A DNA stretch of 15,526 bases, from NCBI GenBank assembly GCA_019683625.1, contig JADGHY010000019.1, forward strand, positions 1 through 15,526, given 5' to 3'. This DNA is from Thermoflavifilum sp. GTDB taxonomy: Bacteria > Bacteroidota > Bacteroidia > Chitinophagales > Chitinophagaceae. Positions 7,566-14,715 of the stretch are shown in pieces. Positions within the stretch are counted from its first letter, which is position 1; every line of letters starts with the position of its first letter. Below the pieces are notes generated by a model, which was not told the origin of the DNA, did not search any database, and worked only from the letters and a program-made list of their open reading frames with translations. The translations under genes were made by a program, and so were the position numbers.

Positions 7566-9140
7566 TCAATCCTTCAGTTGATATTCATTCATCAATTTCA
7601 GCAAAACACCATTTGTCCATCCAAAACCATCCTGTGTGGGATATTCGCCACCACCGGCTTTTTTCTGGATATGCATGACATCGTATTTTTCCATGAGTTT
7701 GCCGGTATGGATAAACACTTGCTTGTTGAGCTGTATCCAGCGTAGGGCAATCTGCCGGGCCAGGCTGTCGTAATGATATCCGCGTAAACCCTGAATGGTA
7801 ATGTATTCCAGCGGTGCCCATCCATTTGGTGCATCCCATTGCTGACCCGTTTGTTGCAAGGTGGTTACTGCTCCGCCAGGCTGAAGATATCTGGCGCTGA
7901 TCAGCTTGGCCATGGCCGCAGCTTGTGCACTGTCGGCCAGATGAAAGAATAAAGGATACATGCTAGCCAGTGAAATACGCGGTGAATACTGCCTGCGCAC
8001 ATAATCGTAATCTGTAAACACCTGCTGATGCGCATCCCAGCAATATTGCAACAAAGCTTTCTTCCTCGCCTCAGCCAGATGTTCATATTGTTTTTGCTGC
8101 AAATAATTACCCGTGACGGCGTAGCTTTTGGCAATGGTTTTTTCCAAATGGTATAACAAACAGTTCAAATCCACTGCCACCAGATCGGTGGTGATGATAG
8201 TGCCCAGATGCTGGTTGTCGGCAAACCAGCGGCTGCTGAAGTCCATGCCCGATTCGGCTGCAGCCCGTATGTTCCGATAAAAAAGGGTATCAGGTTGCTG
8301 AGACTGACGGGCAGCCAGTACATCGGCACGATACGATTCCTCACGGGGCTGATTGCTTTCATCCCAGTATCGATTCAACAAGCTGCTGTCGGCCAACATC
8401 ACCACGTTATGCACCGCTTCGCCCGGATGAAGCGCTTCGGCACCCTTCATCCAATAAGCATATTCTTTTAACAATGGCTGCTGATAAATGGCATATACAT
8501 AATCACCCTTCAAACCCGCTAACAGATCTACCATCAACGAAAAATACGGAGGCTGTGATCGGGTGAGATAATAGGTGCGATTGCCATTCGGCACAAAACC
8601 AAAACGATTGATCAGATAAGCAAAATTTTTTACCATGTCTTCTATCAACGCAGTATCTCCACTTTGTTGCAGACCCAGCATCGTAAAATAGGAATCCCAA
8701 TAATACACTTCCCGAAAACGCCCGCCCGGCACAATGTAACGATAAGGGAGTGGGATCAATGATCCGTACCGGGCAGTATCCTGCTGGCCAGGCAAACGGG
8801 TAAGCACTTTCCATAGCTCATGAATGTGTTGCCGGATGCCAGCCTGAATATTGGAATGGTACGCTGTGGTATTGTTTTGAGGCAAACGAAAATAAGCATC
8901 TACAAATTGCTTTAAATCGAAACCGGGTTTGTTTTTCTGAGCATGATAAGCTTTCAATATGCTATCGGGTGCATATCGGGGCACGCAATCCACAAATGTT
9001 TTTCCATCTGGAAAGACTTGTTGCATTTGTACGTCAATGAACAAGTCCTGAAAAAGCGCTCGGGGTGAAGCCAGCTGAGCAAAGCTTGTATGGCCAATGA
9101 ACAGGACTATTGCATAAAACCAGGCGTATTTCTGTTTCAT
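7566..9140 (-). CDS. treA: Secreted alpha,alpha-trehalase (GH37)
   Basis: Hydrolyses trehalose to two glucose molecules, probably in the periplasm. Numbering is from the ATG at 9140 (524 residues), chosen because it places MKQK directly before the hydrophobic core and an A-Q cleavage site (TSFA|QL). An ATG at 9170 would add ten residues in front of the signal. Both GH37 signatures are present: PGGRFREVYYWDSYF (138-152) and QWDAPNGWAP (434-443). The general acid is D300 in ESGMDFSSRW and the base is E499 in GGGEYPTQDGFGWTNG. These match the Asp/Glu pair known from E. coli TreA. The residue before D300 is Met where most family members have Trp (GWDFSSRW or GWDYSSRW). Length is normal for the family, and the signal peptide favours the periplasmic TreA over the cytosolic TreF form. 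No trehalose transport or synthesis gene lies nearby. Confidence 0.95.
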   Translation of the reverse strand: MKQKYAWFYAIVLFIGHTSFAQLASPRALFQDLFIDVQMQQVFPDGKTFVDCVPRYAPDSILKAYHAQKNKPGFDLKQFVDAYFRLPQNNTTAYHSNIQAGIRQHIHELWKVLTRLPGQQDTARYGSLIPLPYRYIVPGGRFREVYYWDSYFTMLGLQQSGDTALIEDMVKNFAYLINRFGFVPNGNRTYYLTRSQPPYFSLMVDLLAGLKGDYVYAIYQQPLLKEYAYWMKGAEALHPGEAVHNVVMLADSSLLNRYWDESNQPREESYRADVLAARQSQQPDTLFYRNIRAAAESGMDFSSRWFADNQHLGTIITTDLVAVDLNCLLYHLEKTIAKSYAVTGNYLQQKQYEHLAEARKKALLQYCWDAHQQVFTDYDYVRRQYSPRISLASMYPLFFHLADSAQAAAMAKLISARYLQPGGAVTTLQQTGQQWDAPNGWAPLEYITIQGLRGYHYDSLARQIALRWIQLNKQVFIHTGKLMEKYDVMHIQKKAGGGEYPTQDGFGWTNGVLLKLMNEYQLKD

Positions 9141-9182
9141 AACAGGAAGAAAAACCTTAAGATACAGCATTTCCCGAAATCA

Positions 9183-9223
9183 GAAAATAAAACAGCATGT
9201 GCCTGAGCAACCAGACACATGCT
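9183..9223 (-). terminator. Terminator of the small secreted protein gene
   Basis: The arms at 9194-9205 and 9212-9223 form a 12-base-pair stem around a six-base loop. On the - strand the one imperfect pair is a G-U wobble; on the + strand it would be a C-A mismatch. The - strand copy is followed by GTTTTATTTTC. It lies 22 bases past the stop of the 9245-9565 gene, separating that gene from the trehalase, which must then have its own promoter nearby. Confidence 0.8.
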
Positions 9224-9244
9224 ATGGTTTTTCAGTCCCGTTTT

Positions 9245-9565
9245 TTAAAATCCAGCTTGTGCACTAATCCACACATGTACGCCCGGCTGGGGCTGCGGGG
9301 CATAGATAACTGGGGCCGGAGCGGGTACTACATACACGGCACGCGGTTCATGCCATTTGCGATGTCCCGGAGCAAAGCAACGGGCCGATCGTTCGCCATA
9401 CATCTTTTTCATTAAGCCGGGTGGCAAATGCCCATGTCCCCGATCGTATAATACCATTTCCCGGCGATCATGCCCGTCTCTATCCCAATGTTGTGCAGAT
9501 GCTTTCAGACTCAACCCAGCCACCATCATTGCACCTAAAACAATCATCATCCATTTGCGTTTCAT
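9245..9565 (-). CDS. Small secreted His/Pro-rich protein, function unknown
   Basis: A 106-residue protein with a convincing signal peptide: MKRK, a hydrophobic core to residue 20, then KASA|QH. The mature part is about 82 residues. It opens with a charged, His-rich stretch (QHWDRDGHDRREM), followed by HLPPGLMKKMYG (46-57), CFAPGHRKW (63-71), and a Pro/Ala-rich tract ending in a beta-like GVHVWISAQAGF C-terminus. I recognise the general style (LPPG-x-KK, Pro-rich middle, aromatic C-terminus) from small uncharacterised exported Bacteroidota proteins, but I know no function. The His residues could bind metal, which is speculative. The signal peptide plus a dedicated terminator support a real, separately transcribed gene. 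It is divergent from the lipoprotein gene, with 75 bases between the starts. Confidence 0.8.
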   Translation of the reverse strand: MKRKWMMIVLGAMMVAGLSLKASAQHWDRDGHDRREMVLYDRGHGHLPPGLMKKMYGERSARCFAPGHRKWHEPRAVYVVPAPAPVIYAPQPQPGVHVWISAQAGF

Positions 9566-9614
9566 AACAAATCGTTTACCACAATAAATGCCAAAAGCAT
9601 ACCAGATTTCACCT

Positions 9615-9622
9615 TACATTTG
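9615..9622 (+). promoter_or_regulatory. -7 promoter box for the large lipoprotein gene
   Basis: TACATTTG is an exact match to TAnnTTTG. It predicts a transcript start near 9629, downstream of the TTG at 9620 and the ATG at 9623. That leaves the ATG at 9641 as the only start on the message, agreeing with the signal-peptide evidence. No obvious TTTG is seen at -33. Confidence 0.45.
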
Positions 9623-9640
9623 ATGACACAATTCTATTGC

Positions 9641-12600
9641 ATGAGAATATATGGGCTGCTTGTCCTGGCTGCAATGGGTGCATTGCTGTTGCCCGGTTGC
9701 AAACATATTTTCCGCCAGCAACAGGGATCTACTGAACAATCAGCCAGAGCACTTGCTTTGGAATACTTGTCGGAAAACAGGCTCGATGAGGCAGAACTGG
9801 CCTTCCGAAAAGCTGTTCAGCAAAATCCTGAGGATATCTCCAACTATGTGGCCCTCTGCCGTTTATATCTGCTCAAAAAAAATTATCCTGAAGCCGAAGC
9901 CATAGCGCAGAAAGGATTGAAGTTATTTCCCCGCCAGGCCGATCTGTGGCTTACGTTGGCTCAGGTGTATCTGGCCCGGCAGCAAGATGGAAAAGCCCGA
10001 TCGGTGTTTCTTACCATGTTACACAACGATTCCACGGATGTACGGGCCTATTTTGGACTTTCGCAGCTGGATACGGCTATCGGCAACAAAAAGCAAGACT
10101 TGTTGCAGATCATTCGCCTGCGACCCGCCAATCCGATACCTCGCCTGCTGCTGGCCGAATGGCTCACCATCAATCATCAGGCCGACTCAGCCAGGTTTTA
10201 TTTGCAAAGCCTCCAGAAGATCGTACCCGAATTTTCACCCGCAGCCCAACAAGCTTTTCAGCAGGCTATTGGCTTGCTGGAAAATCATCGCCCCGAAGCA
10301 GCCCTGCCCTATATCCAGCAATTTCACAACCAACTGAAATTAACCGGCGCCTACATCTCTGGTATGGATGAACTGCAGATGCCTCAGATGTTTGCCGGCT
10401 ATTTTGACGTAGAAACCAATATTCGCAACCTTGCCATCGACACCAATGCATACGGCTCCACAACAGAAGCCAGCATCCTCGACGCCATGAAATTTACCGA
10501 TGCTACCAATGGGAGCGGACTTTCACAGGTTCAGACCACAACCCAGGCTCCTGCCGTGCTAGCCGTAACCGACTACGATGCCGAAGGCAATATGTTTTTA
10601 TATACCGCCTATCCCAGTTCGGCCAACAGCTCCACGGCAACATTGCTGGTGAACAGTATGGGTAGTTTCACTCCTTGCAGGGTTGTAGGCGGCCTTTCAC
10701 ACCCCGGCACCGACCTCGATGCTTGTTTTGCCGACTATGATAACGATGGCTATCCCGACTTATTCGTGTCGACCACACAGGGCATCGTGGTATTTAAAAA
10801 CAATGGGGATGGCTCTTTCACCCGTATCCAAGACGATATCGGCCTCCACCATGCCGATCATGTCACCCGCATGTTGTTTGCCGACCTGGACCAGGATGGC
10901 GACCTGGACCTTTATGCTGCCCGAAAAAATGGAAATCTTTTTTTCCGGAACAACGGCGACGGCACCTTTACGGAACAGGCCGCAGCCATGCAGCTTAACG
11001 ATACCGATGGCACCCTGGCCATGGATGTGGGCGATTGGGACCAGGACGGAGACCTGGATGTGCTTTGCCTGGATCAGCACGGCATTAAATTATTTGCCAA
11101 CGACCGGCATGCGCGGTTTCAGGATATTAGCGACACTGTGGGCCTCCGCCAGCCTGGCTACAGTGGCACCGCCATTGCCTTCGGCGATTATAACAACGAT
11201 GGCCGGCTGGATATCCTGATTGCCGGAGGAAAAGACGGCTCTTGTACCCTATTGCAAAACCGCCCCGATCACCACTTTGTACCCGATAAACTTGCCTCCC
11301 AACAACTGTCTCAAGCCTTGAAAAATATACAGGTCAATGACATAGCCTTTGTGGACGTGGATAATGACGGGCATGAAGACATCTGCGTGGCAGGCATTTC
11401 AAAGCAATCGGCTGCTTCAGGCATCCGGATATTCCACAACGAAGGGGTAAAGGGATTCCGCGATATCAGCAACCTGCTTCCGCAGGAAAATATCCAGGCT
11501 TATCGGATGCGCATCGCCGACTTTAATTTCGATGGTGATGAAGATATTTTCCTGGCCGGCCCTTCAGGTACCCGCCTGCTGCGAAACGACGGAGGCAACC
11601 TGAATCATTTTCTGCAAATTCAGCTCACCGGTCTGGCTTACGGCAACAGCAAAAACAACCGGGCAGGCATAGGCGCGCAAATTGAGCTCAAAGCAGGAGA
11701 TTTATACCAGATGAAGACGGTCAAAAGCAGCCTTACCTTATTTGGCGTGGGACAGCGCCGGCGCATCGATGCCGTTCGTATTCTCTGGCCAAATGGCGTG
11801 CCCCAGACCGTGCTGGACCCCACCAGCAAACAACGAATCCTGGAACAGGAACAGCTTAAAGGATCCTGCCCCTTCCTTTACACCTGGAACGGCAAACGAT
11901 TTATTTTCCTGAAAGACATGATGTGGCGAAGCATCCTGGGCGTGCCCTTTGCCATTCATGGAAGCGATACCACCTATGCCTATGCCGGGCCATCCAAAGA
12001 ATATCTGCTTATCCCGGCAGAGGCGCTGCAACCCCGCCATGGCCAATATTTGCTGCGCATCACCGAAGAACTCTGGGAAACCATCTACCTGGACGAACTC
12101 AGGCTCCTGGCCGTTGATCATCCCGACTCCGTGAGTGTGTTTACCGACGAACGCTTTGTACCACCCCCTTATCCCGGCCTCACCTTGTATCAGGTGGCCC
12201 GCCCCCAACTGCCTGTCCGGGCTACAGACGACCATGGGCATGACCTGCTGCCCCTATTGCGGAATTATGATTTTCAATATGTGGCTGATTTTGCTCCGGG
12301 GAAATATCAAGGCCTTACGCCTCAGCACGATTTAATGTTAGATTTGGGCCCCGCTGCTGCCAATGATGACAGCTTGCTGCTCTTCCTTCGGGGATGGATC
12401 ATGCCCACCGATGCCAGCATCAACACCGCCCTTACACAAAGCTCCCGATATTCCCAACAACAGCCGATGCTGCAGGTCATCAACCAGGCAGGTAAGTGGC
12501 AAACCGTTATTCCCAATATGGGCTTTCCAATGGGCAGAGATAAAATGATTGTCGTGAATCTATCCCATAAATTTCTTAGGGCAGATGACCGACGCATCCG

Positions 12601-13186
12601 GATTCGCACCACCATGCAGATTTACTGGGATCAGGCATTTTTCACCACGGCGCATCAGGCCGGGCCCATGCGCATTTCCTACGTCCCCTTGCAAAGGGCC
12701 GACTTGCACTACAGAGGCTATTCTGCTGCTTACCGAAAAGGAAGTCCGTATGGCCCAACCTGGTATGACTACGATCGGGTGAGCAAAGGCCAACGCTGGC
12801 GCGATCTTACCGGCTTTTATACGCGTTATGGAGATGTGCGCCCACTGCTGCAAAAAGCCGATGATGCTTATATCATCGCCAACTCCGGCGATGAAATTGC
12901 CCTGGCATTCGACGCCACAGGCCTGCCCGCTTTGCCCAAGGGCTGGCGACGGGATTTTGTACTCTACAGCGAAGGCTGGGTGAAAGATGGTGACTTTAAC
13001 ACGGCCTGCAGCCAAACCGTTGACCCGCTGCCTTTTCATGCGATGCCCAACTATCCGTACGGGCCTGAAGTGCATTACCCGGAAGACAGCTTCCACCTGC
13101 AATACCTGCGCACATACAACACCAGAAAAGTGAGTGCACAGGACTTCAACAATGCCTTGTTAAATGGCACAACGGCAAAACCCTGA
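9641..13186 (+). CDS. TPR / FG-GAP propeller / ASPIC lipoprotein with large unnamed C-terminal region
   Basis: A 1181-residue envelope lipoprotein of unknown function. The ATG at 9641 gives a compact signal, MRIYGLLVLAAMGALLLPGC, with a lipobox ending at C20. An ATG at 9623 would add six residues. About six TPR-like helical repeats span 34-233. A beta-propeller follows, with calcium-loop motifs DYDNDGYPD (365), DLDQDGDLD (415), DWDQDGDLD (465), DYNNDGRLD (516), DVDNDGHED (572) and DFNFDGDED (627), plus a degenerate DYDAEG at 311. The 50-56 residue spacing fits seven blades. An ASPIC/UnbV domain covers about 655-740 (NHFLQIQL, GIGAQIEL, VRILWPNG). The remaining 440 residues match no named domain I know. 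I recall similar tails in CRTAC1-type proteins of Acidobacteria, but cannot check this. Propeller and TPR suggest protein or glycan binding at the cell surface or in the periplasm. The stop abuts the convergent FAD-enzyme gene. Confidence 0.9.
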   Translation: MRIYGLLVLAAMGALLLPGCKHIFRQQQGSTEQSARALALEYLSENRLDEAELAFRKAVQQNPEDISNYVALCRLYLLKKNYPEAEAIAQKGLKLFPRQADLWLTLAQVYLARQQDGKARSVFLTMLHNDSTDVRAYFGLSQLDTAIGNKKQDLLQIIRLRPANPIPRLLLAEWLTINHQADSARFYLQSLQKIVPEFSPAAQQAFQQAIGLLENHRPEAALPYIQQFHNQLKLTGAYISGMDELQMPQMFAGYFDVETNIRNLAIDTNAYGSTTEASILDAMKFTDATNGSGLSQVQTTTQAPAVLAVTDYDAEGNMFLYTAYPSSANSSTATLLVNSMGSFTPCRVVGGLSHPGTDLDACFADYDNDGYPDLFVSTTQGIVVFKNNGDGSFTRIQDDIGLHHADHVTRMLFADLDQDGDLDLYAARKNGNLFFRNNGDGTFTEQAAAMQLNDTDGTLAMDVGDWDQDGDLDVLCLDQHGIKLFANDRHARFQDISDTVGLRQPGYSGTAIAFGDYNNDGRLDILIAGGKDGSCTLLQNRPDHHFVPDKLASQQLSQALKNIQVNDIAFVDVDNDGHEDICVAGISKQSAASGIRIFHNEGVKGFRDISNLLPQENIQAYRMRIADFNFDGDEDIFLAGPSGTRLLRNDGGNLNHFLQIQLTGLAYGNSKNNRAGIGAQIELKAGDLYQMKTVKSSLTLFGVGQRRRIDAVRILWPNGVPQTVLDPTSKQRILEQEQLKGSCPFLYTWNGKRFIFLKDMMWRSILGVPFAIHGSDTTYAYAGPSKEYLLIPAEALQPRHGQYLLRITEELWETIYLDELRLLAVDHPDSVSVFTDERFVPPPYPGLTLYQVARPQLPVRATDDHGHDLLPLLRNYDFQYVADFAPGKYQGLTPQHDLMLDLGPAAANDDSLLLFLRGWIMPTDASINTALTQSSRYSQQQPMLQVINQAGKWQTVIPNMGFPMGRDKMIVVNLSHKFLRADDRRIRIRTTMQIYWDQAFFTTAHQAGPMRISYVPLQRADLHYRGYSAAYRKGSPYGPTWYDYDRVSKGQRWRDLTGFYTRYGDVRPLLQKADDAYIIANSGDEIALAFDATGLPALPKGWRRDFVLYSEGWVKDGDFNTACSQTVDPLPFHAMPNYPYGPEVHYPEDSFHLQYLRTYNTRKVSAQDFNNALLNGTTAKP

Positions 13187-14701
13187 CTATACCTTAGCCG
13201 TGGTATGCCGATACATGTTGTGTGCCGATGGGTCGAGCAGGCCAGCCGTATTGAACGGGGCAATGCATTCCCGAATCTTATCGGTAAAGCATTGCACTTG
13301 TCTCGGAGAATAATCCCCTTTCTGCAAAACATCTTCCAGTGCCCGCACACATGTGGTTACCATCCGGCGGATTTCGGGTCGGGTAGCCAACAGGAATCCT
13401 TCCGGCTGGGATGATGACATGCGATGCTTTTCATAAGCAATGGTACAGGCAAAATAAACCATGCTCCAGGCCTGAAACAATCCAAAATGGGGCATGGTTT
13501 GATAGCAGCCTGCCACCAATCTGTCAATCAATTCCAATTCTGCCCGCAATTCCCGGGCATAATGCTGAAGGGAATGCTGCAGCTTCTCATGCTGTCCTGT
13601 ATGCTCTTGAAAAATACTTATCAGACGTTCCAAACCCGAGAGGGTATGGGCGTTACCGGGACTGAAAAGGGGATCCACAAACCCGGCAGTATGGGGCAAA
13701 GCCACCCATCTGGATCCTGCCATCTGTACAAGGCGCCGTTGCAACCTTGCCGTGCGCAGCCATTTCCCCGGTTGTGCCGAAAGCCTCGAACCGCCTAACA
13801 GCTTCTGCAGGGATGGATAACGACTCAACGTTTGCTGCCATACCTGCCCTGCAGCCGCATCGGCCATCGCCTGCCTGTGCCCGTCAAGCACAAAACCCAC
13901 ACTCACCCGGCCATCATCAAACCGCAGCATCCACATCCAGCCTTCATCGAGCAAATGATGCAGGGCCGAAAAATCGGCTCGATAGGGATAGTCCTCTGTG
14001 CAATAGCCCATCTGCACCACAACATCTTCCCAAAGCGGCACCTGCTCCACGTGAGAAAACACGGCAAAAGAATCCGTATGAAAACCTTCCACCGTGGAAG
14101 ATATTTGCCATAGCCTGTGCAACAAATGCGGCCCCCCCGTGGCATCGAGAAAAAAATCGGCGCTGAGCCTGCCTGTGCGCCCGTTTTGTTGTACGGTAAA
14201 CAGCAGACCATTCCCATCTTCTTCTACCTCTACGATCTCGGTGAGGTCCAGATAAGCGATTCCGGCCTCCTGTACTTTGCTGACCAGAAAGGCATCAAAA
14301 TCGGCCCGCAGCCATTGGGTATCCGAATGTTCATCATCCGCACTGGCTGCTACCAACAGCTCATGATCATGTTCAGCATTGGTGTAAAAAGGTTTTCCCG
14401 GATGATGTTTGTAAAAACTAAATCCCCGCTTTAATCCCCGCATCACCTCAGGATATGTCCGGCACCAGCTTCCATAACGAGAAAATGCTTCCAACCAGGG
14501 CAACTGATAGCTGCTGGCAAAACGCCTCAGAATCATGTCGGCAGCAGGCGTAGAAGATTCTCCAATTGCAAACCGGGGATGTTTGGCTTTTTCCACCAAG
14601 CAAACTTTCCGGCCCAGCTGATGCAACAGCAGGGCGGCGAGCGAACCGGCAAATCCGGCACCAGCAATCAACACATCATATCGGGCATTATGATGCTTCA
14701 T
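13187..14701 (-). CDS. FAD-dependent oxidoreductase, flavin-dependent halogenase-like
   Basis: A 504-residue FAD enzyme of the tryptophan-halogenase-like group of flavin monooxygenases; substrate unknown. The N-terminal Rossmann motif is GAGFAG (14-19) with E37 after strand 2. FAIGESSTP (45-52) is the family's GES flavin-contact motif, and GFVDPLFSPG (340-349) matches the second flavin motif G-F-x-D-P-L-x-S. K91 in GLKRGFSF lies where the halogenase catalytic lysine is expected. The diagnostic W-x-W-x-I-P reads G-W-M-W-M-L-R here (254-260), so the Ile-Pro is replaced by Leu-Arg. It may therefore be a hydroxylase, desaturase or atypical halogenase. Known members of this group modify aromatic or polyketide/peptide metabolites. 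It starts 14 bases after the radical SAM gene on the same strand, a probable operon, and ends in TAG touching the TGA of the convergent lipoprotein gene. Confidence 0.85.
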   Translation of the reverse strand: MKHHNARYDVLIAGAGFAGSLAALLLHQLGRKVCLVEKAKHPRFAIGESSTPAADMILRRFASSYQLPWLEAFSRYGSWCRTYPEVMRGLKRGFSFYKHHPGKPFYTNAEHDHELLVAASADDEHSDTQWLRADFDAFLVSKVQEAGIAYLDLTEIVEVEEDGNGLLFTVQQNGRTGRLSADFFLDATGGPHLLHRLWQISSTVEGFHTDSFAVFSHVEQVPLWEDVVVQMGYCTEDYPYRADFSALHHLLDEGWMWMLRFDDGRVSVGFVLDGHRQAMADAAAGQVWQQTLSRYPSLQKLLGGSRLSAQPGKWLRTARLQRRLVQMAGSRWVALPHTAGFVDPLFSPGNAHTLSGLERLISIFQEHTGQHEKLQHSLQHYARELRAELELIDRLVAGCYQTMPHFGLFQAWSMVYFACTIAYEKHRMSSSQPEGFLLATRPEIRRMVTTCVRALEDVLQKGDYSPRQVQCFTDKIRECIAPFNTAGLLDPSAHNMYRHTTAKV

Positions 14702-14715
14702 CTATCAAAACAGAT

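Noticed and set aside
9194..9223. The hairpin read as a + strand terminator
   Set aside because: No + strand gene precedes it, one pair becomes a C-A mismatch, and the stronger T-rich tail is on the - strand.
9620..9625. TTG at 9620 or ATG at 9623 as start of the large lipoprotein
   Set aside because: Both lie in or next to the -7 box TACATTTG and would put extra residues before the signal peptide. The ATG at 9641 begins a clean lipoprotein signal.
12560..13102. A 180-codon - strand frame within the lipoprotein gene, and similar ones at 11738-12241 and 10760-11080
   Set aside because: They overlap a coding frame with clear domains and show no motif, signal or start context of their own.
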